Both the position numbers and the translations under genes were made by a program. Below are positions 52,820 through 62,356 of a DNA stretch of 64,000 bases, piece after piece (the stretch's first letter is position 1; each line of letters begins with the position of its first letter). This DNA is from a bacterium. Lineage in GTDB: Bacteria; Pseudomonadota; Alphaproteobacteria; Acetobacterales; Acetobacteraceae. The stretch lies in the NCBI GenBank assembly GCA_026224825.1, contig JAMFRO010000057.1, positions 90,054 through 154,053 on the forward strand. Direction: 5' to 3'. The notes beneath the pieces are model-generated. The model did no database searches. It was not told the origin of the DNA and saw only the letters and a program-made list of their open reading frames with translations.

Positions 52820-54304
52820 ATGCAAACGATCATGATGACGAGGCGCGCGGCAATCGGCTCGATGGCTATCGGCTCCGTGGCCGCCTTTGCACTGGCGGGC
52901 ACGGCCAATGCGGCGGTGCCGGCGGTGCAGCCTCTGCCGGGTGTGCCCGCATTGTCGCTCGGCGCGTTCGATGCCACGGCCGCCGGCTATGTTGTCGAGG
53001 AATATATCGTGTCCGGCACGGCGTCATCTTACAAGGCGTCCGGCGCGGCAGCGGTGCCGGGGGGCACGGCACCTTATGTCACGCGCATTGTCGTTATCCG
53101 CCCGGCCGATGTGGCGAAAAGCAATGGCACGGTGCTGGTGGAATGGCTGAATGTGAGCGGCGGGATTGATTACGGCCCGGTATGGGGCATGGCGCGGCGC
53201 GCGATCATCCGCAGTGGCGCCACCTATGTCGCGGTTTCGGCGCAGGCCATCGGCATCGAGGGCGGCGTCACCCATTTCGGCAATACCACGCCGGGGCTGA
53301 AGAAAAGCGATCCGCAGCGTTATGGCAAATTGAGCCATCCGGGGGATGCCTATTCCTATGATATATTCTCGCAGGCAGGGGCGCTGCTGAAAAGCCCTGG
53401 TGCGGGCGGTGTGCTGGGCAAATTCGTGCCGCGCCGGGTGATCGGCCTGGGCGAGTCGCAATCGGCCTTCTATCTCACGACCTATGTGAATGAGATCGAC
53501 CCGCTGGCGCATGTGTATGACGGGTTTCTCATCTACTCGCGCTTTGGCGGGGCCGCGGATGTGGATGGCGGCTGGATGAGGAAGCCGGCACCGGGGGCCT
53601 CACCTTTTGTGAAAATGCGGGATAATCTGCGTGTGCCGACGCTGATTTTCGAGACCGAGACGGATGTGGTCGGGCCGGGGGCGCCTGGGTATTATGGGGC
53701 ACGCCAGCCGGATAATGCGCATCTGCGAGTCTGGGAGGTGGCCGGGACATCGCATGCCGATGTGTATCTGTTCAAGGTCGGCCCGATTGATTCGGGAAGT
53801 ACCTCCTATGCCGCGCTCGCCGCTGCCTATGCGCCGACGAATGTGGTTTATGGTGCCAAGCTCGATAAATCCGTCAATAACGCGCCGCAGCATCATTACG
53901 TTGTGGAGTCTGCCATCGTGCATCTGGAGCGCTGGGTGGCAACAGGCCAGGCGCCGCCGCATGGCCTGCCGATAACATTGGCGGGCTCCGGGAAACCCGG
54001 CGACCCCATCCATGCGGTGGTGGATGAAAATGGCAATGCTCTGGGCGGTATCCGCTCGCCATGGCTGGATGTGCCCGTGGAGCAGTTGTCCGGAGCGGGG
54101 AATTCGGGCTCGCCGCTGGCGATGCTGTCGGGATCGGCAGTGCCGTTTGACGCGGCCGAGCTGGCGAAGCTGTATCCGGGCGGCAAGGCTGAGTATCTGA
54201 AGCGGTTTGGGGCCTCGCTCAACAGCGCCATTCAGGCCGGGTTTATTCTGCCGGATGATAAGCAAGAAATTCTGGGTGTGGCGGCGCTGTCGTATCCGGG
54301 GTGA
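52820..54304 (+). CDS. Secreted alpha/beta hydrolase (Abhydrolase_10 type)
   Basis: 494 aa. A TAT-like leader (MTRRAAIGSMAIGSVAAFALAG-TANA) starts it. The body fits the large alpha/beta-hydrolase-domain family: VLVEWLNVSGGIDYGPVWG, the nucleophile motif GLGESQSAFYL (GxSxS), and LRVWEVAGTSHADVYLF with the candidate catalytic His. These are uncharacterised secreted esterase-like proteins. GGGGAGAGC precedes the ATG. It is 75 bp after the SDR operon. Confidence 0.83.
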   Translation: MQTIMMTRRAAIGSMAIGSVAAFALAGTANAAVPAVQPLPGVPALSLGAFDATAAGYVVEEYIVSGTASSYKASGAAAVPGGTAPYVTRIVVIRPADVAKSNGTVLVEWLNVSGGIDYGPVWGMARRAIIRSGATYVAVSAQAIGIEGGVTHFGNTTPGLKKSDPQRYGKLSHPGDAYSYDIFSQAGALLKSPGAGGVLGKFVPRRVIGLGESQSAFYLTTYVNEIDPLAHVYDGFLIYSRFGGAADVDGGWMRKPAPGASPFVKMRDNLRVPTLIFETETDVVGPGAPGYYGARQPDNAHLRVWEVAGTSHADVYLFKVGPIDSGSTSYAALAAAYAPTNVVYGAKLDKSVNNAPQHHYVVESAIVHLERWVATGQAPPHGLPITLAGSGKPGDPIHAVVDENGNALGGIRSPWLDVPVEQLSGAGNSGSPLAMLSGSAVPFDAAELAKLYPGGKAEYLKRFGASLNSAIQAGFILPDDKQEILGVAALSYPG

Positions 54305-54358
54305 CATCCATGTCCGAAAACCGCGAGACATCGCGCGTGGGATGACCATAATGGCGGC

Positions 54359-55816
54359 ATGCAATTGGACCATGCCGCCTGTTACCGGGCCATCCAGGCG
54401 CGCGATGCGCGTTTTGATGGGCAGATTTTTACCGGGGTAAAGACGACCGGGATTTACTGCCGCCCGGTGTGTCCGGCGCGTACGCCGCATGTGGAGAATG
54501 TTGTGTTTTACCCTTCGGCCGCGGCGGCGCAGGCGGCGGGGTTGCGGCCTTGCTTGCGCTGCCGGCCCGAGGCATCGCCGGATTTCGCGGCGTGGCGGGG
54601 GACATCCAATACCGTATCGCGCGCACTGGCGCTGATTGAGACCGGGGCGCTGGATGCGGCGGATGTGGGCGGGCTGGCGGAGAGGCTGGGGATGGGGGAG
54701 CGGCAGTTGCGGCGGTTGTTCCGCCAGCATCTGGGGGCCTCGCCGGTTGCCGTGGCGCAGACCCGGCGCGTGCTGCTGGCCAAGCAATTGTTGCACGAGA
54801 CGCGGCTGCCGATGGCGGAGGTGGCGCTGGCTGCGGGGTTTGGCAGTATCCGGCGGTTCAACGAGACGTTCCAGGCGTTGTATGGCCGGCCGCCGGGGGC
54901 GCTGCGGGGGGATAGCACACAGGTTTCCACGGGGAACGGGGGTTTGTCGCTCCGGCTGGCTTACCGGCCGCCTTATGACTGGGAGGCGATGATCGGGTTT
55001 TTGCGGCTGCGCGCCATTCCGGGCGTGGAGAGCGTTGAGGCTGGGCGTTATGCGCGGAGCATTGCCATTGGGCCGGAGCGGGGGGTGCTGGTGGTGCGGC
55101 CGGCGGCGGGCAATTTTCTGGCGGTGGATATTCATTTTCCGCGCCTGCCGGCTTTGCCTGCGATTATCGCGCGGGTGCGGCGGTTGTTTGATCTCGCGGC
55201 TGATCCATTGGCCATCGCTGCCCAGCTTGGGCAGGATTCTGCTCTGGCGCCGCTGGTGGCCGCAAGGCCGGGGTTGCGGGTGCCGGGGGCTTGGGATGGG
55301 TTTGAGCTGGCGGTTCGCGCGATACTTGGGCAGCAGATCAGCGTGACGGCAGCGACGGTTTTAGCCGGGAAAATTGCCGCCGCTTATGGCGAGGCTCTGC
55401 CCGCCGACATGCAGGGGCTGGCTGCGGGGGTGACGCATGTGTTTCCGCAACCGGCGGTGCTGGCGGGGGTGGAGTTGGGCGGTATGCCGCGCAAGCGGGC
55501 GGCGGCGCTGGCATCGCTGGCGGGCGCGGTGCTGGCGGACCCGCTGGTGTTGAGCGGGCGGCGCTCTCTGGATGAGGCGATTGCGAAGTTGAAGGCGCTG
55601 CCGGGCATTGGTGAGTGGACGGCGCAGTATATCGCGATGCGCGCGCTACGCGAGCCGGATGCGTTTCCGCATGGCGATATCGGGCTGATGCGCGCACTTG
55701 CGGATGCGGATGGGCGGCGGCCGAGTGCTACCGAATTACTGGCGCGGGCGGAGGCATGGCGGCCGTGGCGGGCTTATGCGGCGCTGCATCTATGGACGGC
55801 TGACGGAGAAGAATGA
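54359..55816 (+). CDS. alkA: Ada-AlkA fusion: methyl-sensing regulator/3-methyladenine DNA glycosylase II
   Basis: 485 aa, three modules. An Ada-type zinc domain (1-75) has Cys34, Cys38, Cys65 and Cys68 (GIYCRPVCPAR, PCLRCRPE). An AraC HTH (about 85-185) reads LAERLGMGERQLRRLFRQHLG and EVALAAGFGSIRRFNETFQALYG. An AlkA-type domain (200-485) has the HhH element LKALPGIGEWTAQYIAMRAL and the catalytic Asp in FPHGDIGLMRAL. It would repair alkylated purines and act as a methyl-responsive activator. It overlaps ogt, with which it forms a two-gene alkylation-repair operon. Confidence 0.94.
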   Translation: MQLDHAACYRAIQARDARFDGQIFTGVKTTGIYCRPVCPARTPHVENVVFYPSAAAAQAAGLRPCLRCRPEASPDFAAWRGTSNTVSRALALIETGALDAADVGGLAERLGMGERQLRRLFRQHLGASPVAVAQTRRVLLAKQLLHETRLPMAEVALAAGFGSIRRFNETFQALYGRPPGALRGDSTQVSTGNGGLSLRLAYRPPYDWEAMIGFLRLRAIPGVESVEAGRYARSIAIGPERGVLVVRPAAGNFLAVDIHFPRLPALPAIIARVRRLFDLAADPLAIAAQLGQDSALAPLVAARPGLRVPGAWDGFELAVRAILGQQISVTAATVLAGKIAAAYGEALPADMQGLAAGVTHVFPQPAVLAGVELGGMPRKRAAALASLAGAVLADPLVLSGRRSLDEAIAKLKALPGIGEWTAQYIAMRALREPDAFPHGDIGLMRALADADGRRPSATELLARAEAWRPWRAYAALHLWTADGEE

Positions 55817-56328
55817 TGGATGAGTTTTATCTGGACCGGGTGGCGACGCCGCTTGGGTTGACCTTTCTTGTTTTCGATACGGCGGGGGCCGTGCGGGCTT
55901 TCGAGTTTGAGGATTATGAGGCGCGGCTGATGCGCCTGCTCAGGCTGCATTATGGCGCGGTGGAACTGCGGACGGCGGCGGCACCCAAGAGCATTAGAGA
56001 TAGCATCGCGCAGTATTTCGATGGCGAATTGAATGCTCTGGATGGCTTGCCTTGCGCCACTGGCGGCACGGAATTTCAGCGCAAAATCTGGGCCGCGTTA
56101 CGGAAAATCCCTGCGGGTACCACCATAAATTACGGAACGCTGGCCCAGCGCATCGGCAAGCCAAGCGCCTCACGCGCAGTTGGCATGGCAAACGGCGCCA
56201 ACCCGATCAGCGTAATCGTGCCCTGCCACCGCGTAATCGGCGCCAATGGCGCCCTAACCGGCTACGGCGGCGGCCTGCCGCGCAAGCAATGGCTGCTGGC
56301 CCATGAGAGCGGTATTATGCTGGTATAA
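55813..56328 (+). CDS. ogt: Methylated-DNA--[protein]-cysteine S-methyltransferase
   Basis: 171 aa. The methyl-acceptor Cys138 is in VIVPCHRVIG, followed by YGGGLPRKQWLLAHE; FQRKIWAALRKIPAGTTINYGTLA and SRAVGMANGANP complete the C-terminal domain. It removes O6-methylguanine by suicide transfer. It overlaps the Ada-AlkA gene by 4 bp (ATGA). Confidence 0.95.
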   Translation: MMDEFYLDRVATPLGLTFLVFDTAGAVRAFEFEDYEARLMRLLRLHYGAVELRTAAAPKSIRDSIAQYFDGELNALDGLPCATGGTEFQRKIWAALRKIPAGTTINYGTLAQRIGKPSASRAVGMANGANPISVIVPCHRVIGANGALTGYGGGLPRKQWLLAHESGIMLV

Positions 56329-56363
56329 GGGTAGTTTTTATACCAGGAGAAGACGACGCCCCC

Positions 56364-56510
56364 TCAGAGACTGTTTGAAAAGCCATTCTGGTGAGTCGTA
56401 TAGCGGTGATTTTTGAGCACCGGAGCGGAGCGTACTTAAGTACGTGAGCACCGGAGCGCAGAAAATCGCCGCTAGACGGCCGCCAGAATGGCTTTGCAAA
56501 CGGTCTCTCA
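56364..56510. repeat. 147-bp palindromic repeat with central TACTTAAGTA
   Basis: The outer arms (CTCAGAGACTGTTTGAAAAG / TTTGCAAACGGTCTCTCA, about 30 bp, few mismatches) enclose GAGCACCGGAGCG in two direct copies (56415-56427 and 56446-56458) flanking a perfect palindrome ACGTACTTAAGTACGT-like centre. It lies between ogt and the MATE gene and carries the MATE TGA stop in its right end. A REP-like intergenic element. Confidence 0.85.
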
Positions 56511-57926
56511 GCCCTCGGTCAGCATCCGTGCTTGGCGCCAGTTGCCGTAGCGGTAGTAGGCGAAGGTCATTACCAGCGAGGCGAGGGAGCCTGCGGGGAA
56601 GCCCCAGAGGATGCCATCTACCCCGCTGTGGGACAGGAAGGCTGCGGCGGGGATGCGGATGCCCCAGATGGCGACGATGAGGATGAGCAGCGGGGTGAGC
56701 ACGGCACCGGTGGCGCGCACGATGCTGGCCAGAACGAAGCCGACGCCGAAGAGGATGAAGGACCAGGAGGCGATGAGGTGCATGTGTTTGGCGATGGCGA
56801 TGGCTGCGGTGTTGCCGCCGAGGAAGAGGGAGAAGGCGGCGTTGTCTGACAAAGTGACGGCGCCGATGAGGGCTGATGTGAGCAGTATGCTGTAGATGAC
56901 ACCGGCGATGGCGATGCGGTTGACGCGGTCCCAGCGCCCTGCCCCGACATTTTGTGCTGCCATTGAGGATACGGCGCTGCCGATGGCGAAGGCCGGCATC
57001 TGGATGTAGTTCCAGAGTTGGAAGCAAGCGCCGTAGGCCGCGACGGAGAGCGAGCCGAAACGATTGACCAGGCTGATCATGAGAATCATGGAGGTTGAGA
57101 CGACCACGACCTGCAGCCCCATGGGTACGCCCTTGGTGAGCAGGCTGCGCAGTACCGGGCCATCGATGCGGAAATATTTGGCCTCGTTGCGGCCGAGGCA
57201 AAGGATGTGTTTGCGTTTGTACAACCAGGCAACCAGCAGGACGAGCGCAGACCATTGCGCGATGGTGGTGGCCCAGGCCGAGCCCGCGATGCCCAGTGCC
57301 GGTACGGGGCCGAGCCCGCGGATGAGCAAGGGGTTGAGTGCGACATCCAGGACCGCCGAGATGAGCATGAAGTAGAACGGCGTGCGGGAGTCGCCGGCAC
57401 CGCGCAGGGCCATCACCATGAAATTGAGGAGGAAGATGGCCGGGACGCCGATGAAGATGATGCGCAGGTAGGCGGAGGCGAGCGGTTCGGCATCCGCCGG
57501 GGTGCGGATGGCCTGGAGGATATGCGGCGCCACCGCAAAGCCGAATATGGCGATGAGCACCGAGAAGATGCCGAAGAACATGATTGAGGTGCCCATGATG
57601 CGCTTGGTGCGCTCCATGTCCCGCGCACCCAGGCTTTGGCCGACGAGGATGGTGGCCGCCATGCTGAGGCCGAAGCTGATGCTGAGCAGGAAGAACAGCA
57701 GCGTGCTGGCATTGGCGCTGGCGGTGAGGGCGCGGGGCCCGAGGAGATGGCCGATCCAGGCGGCGTTGATGGAGGCGTTGAGCGATTGCAATACGCTGGT
57801 CCCCAGAATCGGCAGAGAGAACAGCACCAGGGTACGGGCGATCGGCCCCTCGGTGAGGTTGGCCCGTGCGGGTTTTTTCGCGCGTTCATCCGCCACGGGG
57901 GCATTATTGTCCAAGGTCGTTTCCAT
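56508..57926 (-). CDS. MATE family efflux transporter
   Basis: 472 aa, twelve predicted helices in two MatE halves. PIARTLVLFSLPILGTSVLQSL starts helix 1, ATILVGQSLGARDMERTKRIM and GVPMGLQVVVVSTSMILMISL are typical, and the second half repeats MAAQNVGAGRWDRVNRIA. It exports organic cations or drugs in exchange for Na+ or H+. The stop is provided by an intergenic palindrome. Confidence 0.9.
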   Translation of the reverse strand: METTLDNNAPVADERAKKPARANLTEGPIARTLVLFSLPILGTSVLQSLNASINAAWIGHLLGPRALTASANASTLLFFLLSISFGLSMAATILVGQSLGARDMERTKRIMGTSIMFFGIFSVLIAIFGFAVAPHILQAIRTPADAEPLASAYLRIIFIGVPAIFLLNFMVMALRGAGDSRTPFYFMLISAVLDVALNPLLIRGLGPVPALGIAGSAWATTIAQWSALVLLVAWLYKRKHILCLGRNEAKYFRIDGPVLRSLLTKGVPMGLQVVVVSTSMILMISLVNRFGSLSVAAYGACFQLWNYIQMPAFAIGSAVSSMAAQNVGAGRWDRVNRIAIAGVIYSILLTSALIGAVTLSDNAAFSLFLGGNTAAIAIAKHMHLIASWSFILFGVGFVLASIVRATGAVLTPLLILIVAIWGIRIPAAAFLSHSGVDGILWGFPAGSLASLVMTFAYYRYGNWRQARMLTEG

Positions 57927-58009
57927 CCGCGATTATGATTTGCCGATTTTGATTTGACGGGCCCGTCATACGCCGCATTCCGGGGGGCGGCTAGTTCGGT
58001 GCGGTTACC

Positions 58010-58612
58010 TCAGCCCTTCCGGAACATCAAGACGAGGTTGTTGGCCGGCATGGCGATGCGCTCGGCCAGGGTGAGGCCATGCTGGGCGGCCAGAGCCGAT
58101 ACATCGTCGAGATGGCGGATGCCCCAGGCCGGGTTGCGGGATTTCAGGCTGTGGTCGAAGGCGAGGTTGGAGGGGGCAGTGGGGATGCCGTGCTCGATAT
58201 AGGGGCCGTAGAGGAAGAGGTTGGCGCCGGGTGGCAGCAGCCGGGCGGCACCGCGCATGAGCCCCTCGGCGGCGGCCCAGGGGGAGATGTGGAGCATGTT
58301 GATGTTGAGGATGGCATCGGCTTTGGCGAGCGGCCATGTGTTCGCGGCGGCATCGAGCTGCAGCGGGGGAAGCAGGTTGGGCAGGGCTGCGTGGGCGCGC
58401 CAGGCGGCGATGCTTACCAAGGCCGCCGGGTCTGGGTCGGTGGGCTGCCATTGCAGGTAGGGTAGAGCGGCGGCGTTGTGGGCGGCATGCTCCCCTGCCC
58501 CGGCGGCGATTTCCAGGACCAGGCCCTGGGCCGGCAGGCGGGGGTGCAGCACGGCCAGAATAGGGTCGCGGTTGCGTGCGGTGGCGGGGGAGGTTCGGCG
58601 GAGATCGTTCAT
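58010..58612 (-). CDS. DUF938 family SAM-dependent methyltransferase-like protein
   Basis: 200 aa from ATG 58610-58612. DUF938 stretches are RNRDPILAVL, VLEIAAGAGEHAAHNA (SAM motif I), WQPTDPDP, ILNINMLHISPWAAAEGLM and the C-terminal RNPAWGIRHLDDV. The methyl acceptor is unknown. Gap to the convergent MATE gene is on the left; the right side opens on a 291-bp spacer. Confidence 0.85.
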   Translation of the reverse strand: MNDLRRTSPATARNRDPILAVLHPRLPAQGLVLEIAAGAGEHAAHNAAALPYLQWQPTDPDPAALVSIAAWRAHAALPNLLPPLQLDAAANTWPLAKADAILNINMLHISPWAAAEGLMRGAARLLPPGANLFLYGPYIEHGIPTAPSNLAFDHSLKSRNPAWGIRHLDDVSALAAQHGLTLAERIAMPANNLVLMFRKG

Positions 58613-58903
58613 CCACGCCAGCATAGCCGCACCAGCCGCTTGCCGGCAAAGCGAGGCTAAGGATTTAAGAGAGCGTCTTCCATTGGCCGAACGGGTTCAC
58701 CATCCGCGCATGGGCGGCGGTGGCATGAGATAGGATATGAAATGTTCATAATCAATTCGGGCCGCCTGGGCGCTTTTTGCGGTGAAGATGAAGGTTTATT
58801 TATAAACATACGCTATTGAAATTGACTATTTTTCTTGTAACCGGGCGCAAAAACAATTCATCTTTAAAAACCATACCATGCTGAACAGGGAAAGGCGCTC
58901 CAG
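58613..58903. promoter_or_regulatory. Divergent spacer with two small AT-rich palindromes
   Basis: The region between the DUF938 gene and ansP holds TATGAA-ATG-TTCATA (58735-58749) and GTTTAT-TT-ATAAAC (58795-58808). Both are plausible regulator sites for the permease gene. No other gene is seen. Confidence 0.4.
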
Positions 58904-60376
58904 ATGGACGACACCAACACCCAAGCAACCGCCGCCGAAAAACGCGCCTGGCTGGATTCGCATGAGGAAGGATATGACAAAGGGCTGAAACCGCGCCAGG
59001 TGCAGATGATCGCCATTGGCGGGGCCATCGGTACGGGGTTGTTTCTCGGGGCCGGGGCCAGGTTGGAGCATGCGGGGCCGTCGCTGGCGATTGTTTATCT
59101 CGTTTGCGGTATTTTCTCTTTTCTCATTCTGCGGGCCTTGGGCGAGCTGGTGATGCACCGGCCGACATCGGGGAGTTTTGTCTCATACGCGCGGGAGTTT
59201 CTGGGCGAGCGCGCGTCTTTTGTTGCGGGGTGGATGTATTATCTGAACTGGGCGACGACGGGCATTGTGGATACCACCGCCGCGGCACTTTACATGAAAT
59301 ATTGGAATGTGTTTTCCGGTGTGCCGCAATGGGTGTTCGCCTTCATCGCCATGATTCTTGTGGGTGCCATGAACATGGTGGCGGTGGGCTGGTTCGGCGA
59401 GATGGAGTTCTGGTTCTCGCTGGTAAAGGTTGGCGCGCTGGTGCTGTTTCTCATCATCGGCGTGGTCATGCTGATCTCCGGGCATCATATCGCGGGGCAT
59501 GCCACCGGCTTGCATCTGATCGCGGATAATGGCGGGATTTTCCCGCATGGCGTGCTGCCGGCCATCGTGCTCGTGCAGGGGGTGGTGTTTGCCTATGCAG
59601 GGATTGAGCTGGTGGGCACCGCGGCGGGCGAGGCGCAGAATGTGAAGACGGTGCTGCCGCGTGCCATCAACAGTGTGATGTGGCGGATTGCGTTGTTCTA
59701 TGTGGGGTCGGTGGTGCTGTTGGTGCTGTTGCTGCCCTGGACCGCTTATAAGGCCGGGACCAGCCCGTTCGTGACATTCTTCAGCTCGCTCGGCGTGCCG
59801 GGTATTGGCTCGATCATGAACATCGTGGTGCTGACGGCGGCTTTGTCATCGCTCAATTCCGGGCTGTATTCCACAGGAAGGGTGCTGCGCTCGCTGGCCA
59901 TGGGCGGGTCGGCGCCGGGTTTTGTTTCGAAGATGAATAAAGCGAAAGTGCCTTATGGCGGGATATTGGTGACGCTTATCGTGTATTTCTTCGGTGTGAT
60001 TTTGAATTATCTGGTGCCGAGCCAGGTGTTCGAGATTGTGCTTAACGTGGCGTCGCTGGGGATTATCAGTACATGGGCGTTTATCGTGGTGTGCCAGATG
60101 GCGTTCCGCCGGGCGGTGCGGCGCGGGGAGTTGCAGCCGGTTGCGTTCCGCATGCCGTTTGCGCCGTTTTCCTCCTGGGCCACTCTGGTGTTCCTGCTGG
60201 GGGTGCTGGTGCTGATGGGGTTCGATTACCCGGATGGAACTTTCACCGTTGCCTTGCTGCCGTTGGTGGCCATCGCTCTGGCGGCAGGGTGGTTCGTGCT
60301 GAAGCGCAGCGCGTTGTTCAGCCCGACCGCGCCGTCGCTTCTGTTGACCCTGCTTACGGATAAAGACCCGGAATAG
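58904..60376 (+). CDS. ansP: L-asparagine (AAT-family) permease
   Basis: 490 aa, about twelve helices. The family signature AIGGAIGTGLFLGAGARLEHAGPS is at residues 38-61, followed by LGELVMHRPTSGSFVSYAREFLG and FAYAGIELVGTAAGEAQN. AAT-family permeases include GabP, AnsP, PheP and others. The neighbouring asparaginase, sharing one base with its stop, favours asparagine as substrate (context). Confidence 0.86.
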   Translation: MDDTNTQATAAEKRAWLDSHEEGYDKGLKPRQVQMIAIGGAIGTGLFLGAGARLEHAGPSLAIVYLVCGIFSFLILRALGELVMHRPTSGSFVSYAREFLGERASFVAGWMYYLNWATTGIVDTTAAALYMKYWNVFSGVPQWVFAFIAMILVGAMNMVAVGWFGEMEFWFSLVKVGALVLFLIIGVVMLISGHHIAGHATGLHLIADNGGIFPHGVLPAIVLVQGVVFAYAGIELVGTAAGEAQNVKTVLPRAINSVMWRIALFYVGSVVLLVLLLPWTAYKAGTSPFVTFFSSLGVPGIGSIMNIVVLTAALSSLNSGLYSTGRVLRSLAMGGSAPGFVSKMNKAKVPYGGILVTLIVYFFGVILNYLVPSQVFEIVLNVASLGIISTWAFIVVCQMAFRRAVRRGELQPVAFRMPFAPFSSWATLVFLLGVLVLMGFDYPDGTFTVALLPLVAIALAAGWFVLKRSALFSPTAPSLLLTLLTDKDPE

Positions 60377-61332
60377 TGCCGGCACTGGCGATTCATGCAC
60401 TGGCGATTCATGGCGGCGCCGGGACCATCCCGGTGGCGGGGCTGGATGGTGAGACGGCTGATGCGTTTCATGCCGGGCTGGGTGCTGCGTTGCGGGCGGG
60501 GTGGCTTGTGCTCTGCGGTGGGGGAACGGCGCTGGATGCGGTGACTGAAGCGGTGAAGGTGCTGGAGGATGATCCGCTGTTCAATGCCGGGCATGGGGCT
60601 GTGTTCACCACGGCCGAGACCATGGAGATGGATGCCGCCATCATGCGCGGCAGCGACCATGCCGCCGGGGCGGTGGCCGGGATTTGCGGGCCGCGCCATC
60701 CGGTGGAGGCGGCAAGGCTGATCATGGAGCGGTCGGGCCATGTGTTCATGGCCGGAGCTGGGGCGGAGGCTTATTTACGCGATGCCGGGCTGGAATTCAT
60801 GCCGCCGGAATATTTCGCGACCGCATGGCGGCGTGAGGCTTTGCACCAGGAGCTGGCGCGGCGGGCAAGCGGGGCTGCGGATACGCGCTCCGATGCCGAC
60901 CGGCATGGCACTGTGGGGGCGGTGGCGCGTGATGCAAGCGGTTCGCTGGCGGCGGCGACCTCGACCGGGGGTTATACCGCCAAGCGGCCGGGGCGGATTG
61001 GGGATGCGCCGGTGATAGGTGCTGGCACTTATGCGGATGATGCGAGCTGCGCTGTTTCCACGACAGGCAATGGTGAGGTGTTTATACGCTTTACCGCGGC
61101 GGCGGAGATTGCCGCGCGGATACGGCTGGCCGGACAAAGCCTGGAGCGCGCTGCGGCGGATGTGATTGCCGCGTTGGCGAACCATGGCGGGGATGGCGGG
61201 CTGGTGGCGGTGCCGGCAGAGGGGCCGCCGGTGCTGGTGTTCAATACCAGCGGCATGTATCGCGGTTTTGTGGCGGATGGGATGGTTTGCACGGCGATCC
61301 ACCAGGAACCCTACCGGCGGACGCGGCTCTAG
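60376..61332 (+). CDS. iaaA: Isoaspartyl peptidase/L-asparaginase (plant-type, Ntn hydrolase)
   Basis: 318 aa. The autoproteolytic nucleophile Thr179 lies in RHGTVGAVARD; GAGTYADDASCAVSTTGNGE follows in the beta-subunit. The alpha part holds NAGHGAVFTTAETMEMDAAIM. It self-cleaves before Thr179 and hydrolyses L-asparagine and isoaspartyl dipeptides. GTG start at 60376; the first codons contain a 15-nt tandem duplication (ALAIH twice), so the functional start may be flexible. Pairs with the asparagine permease. Confidence 0.91.
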   Translation: MPALAIHALAIHGGAGTIPVAGLDGETADAFHAGLGAALRAGWLVLCGGGTALDAVTEAVKVLEDDPLFNAGHGAVFTTAETMEMDAAIMRGSDHAAGAVAGICGPRHPVEAARLIMERSGHVFMAGAGAEAYLRDAGLEFMPPEYFATAWRREALHQELARRASGAADTRSDADRHGTVGAVARDASGSLAAATSTGGYTAKRPGRIGDAPVIGAGTYADDASCAVSTTGNGEVFIRFTAAAEIAARIRLAGQSLERAAADVIAALANHGGDGGLVAVPAEGPPVLVFNTSGMYRGFVADGMVCTAIHQEPYRRTRL

Positions 61333-61340
61333 GGGGGGCA

Positions 61341-61375
61341 CGAAAAAAGGCCAGGGCTCTGCCCTGGCCTTTTTC
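61341..61375. terminator. Minimal GGCCAGGGC-type hairpin terminator
   Basis: GAAAAAAGGCCAGGGC-TCT-GCCCTGGCCTTTTTC is a perfect 15-bp stem with A and T runs, between convergent asparaginase and PEP-mutase-like genes. It is the minimal form of the terminator module seen in the large palindromes at 43447 and 63856. Confidence 0.92.
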
Positions 61376-61386
61376 ATGAAACACCC

Positions 61387-62238
61387 CTACCGGGTTTTGC
61401 GGCCGGTTTTGGTGGCCCATTCGGCGATTAGGTCGTCGTAGAAGGCTTGGTCGATGAATTCGGGCTTGCGGGGGAACATGGTGCCCATGGTGACTTTGCC
61501 CGTGTCCATCAGCTCAGTGGCGCGGTCCAGATGCAGTTGGGCGGCGCCCATCCAGCCCCAGCCGGTGTGTAGAGCGAAGGCGGTGCCGGGGACGACCGGG
61601 CCGAGGACGCAGACGGGGATGGGCAGGGCTGCGATCAGTGTGGCGTTATCGGCCGGGGTGGTGCCGGGGTAGACGATGACATCCGCGCCGGCTTCGGCAT
61701 AGGCTTTGCCACGGGCGATGGCTTGTTCCATCGAACCGCCGCCGCCGCCGCGGGCTTTGCTGGTGTAGAGCTCGTCGCAGCGGGCGATGATGACCAGGGC
61801 GTCACCGCCCCGGCCACGGGCGGTGGCTTCCAGGCGAAATTGCATGTCGGCTGTGGAGCACAGGCCATTCTCAAAAGTGGAGTGTTTTGGGTTGACTTCG
61901 TCCTCGACATGGATGCCGGCGACACCGGCGCGGGTATAGCGGCGCGCGAAATGATAGGCATCGGCCACGGTCTCGCCCAAAGTATCGGCATCGGCGATGA
62001 GGGGGATGTCTATGGCGGCGGCGATGCGGCCGGCTTGCTCGATCTGCTCGACCTGGGAGAAGATGCCGTTATCGGGCACGGCGTAATGGAAGGCGCTGCA
62101 GGCATGGCCGCCGAGATAGGCCGCCTTGAAGCCCACCTTCTCGACGATGCGGGCTGTCAGGGCGCTATAGGCATCAGCGGCGATGAAATGCTCTTTGGCA
62201 TCGATCAAGGCGCGCAGTTTCTGGGCGGGACTCGTCAT
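61387..62238 (-). CDS. Isocitrate lyase/PEP mutase superfamily protein
   Basis: 283 aa TIM-barrel. Superfamily features are GFKAAYLGGHACSA, PLIADADTLGE (metal-binding DxD) and GVAGIHVEDEVNPK. The KKCGH catalytic loop of isocitrate and methylisocitrate lyases, expected after the EDxxxPK motif, is replaced by STFENGLCSTAD, so lyase activity of that type is unlikely. Oxaloacetate decarboxylase or phosphonate-type chemistry is possible, and no phosphonate genes are nearby. GAGAGAAAC precedes the ATG. Confidence 0.8.
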   Translation of the reverse strand: MTSPAQKLRALIDAKEHFIAADAYSALTARIVEKVGFKAAYLGGHACSAFHYAVPDNGIFSQVEQIEQAGRIAAAIDIPLIADADTLGETVADAYHFARRYTRAGVAGIHVEDEVNPKHSTFENGLCSTADMQFRLEATARGRGGDALVIIARCDELYTSKARGGGGGSMEQAIARGKAYAEAGADVIVYPGTTPADNATLIAALPIPVCVLGPVVPGTAFALHTGWGWMGAAQLHLDRATELMDTGKVTMGTMFPRKPEFIDQAFYDDLIAEWATKTGRKTR

Positions 62239-62356
62239 GTTTCTCTCTCCGTTTTTTATCGCTGAATAGGGTCTTAACGTATTCCACCATAGCCTCGCTA
62301 GTCAGGCGCTCGACGGGTTGATAGACCGGTCTGCTGATGGGGGCTGCGAGTCGGGC

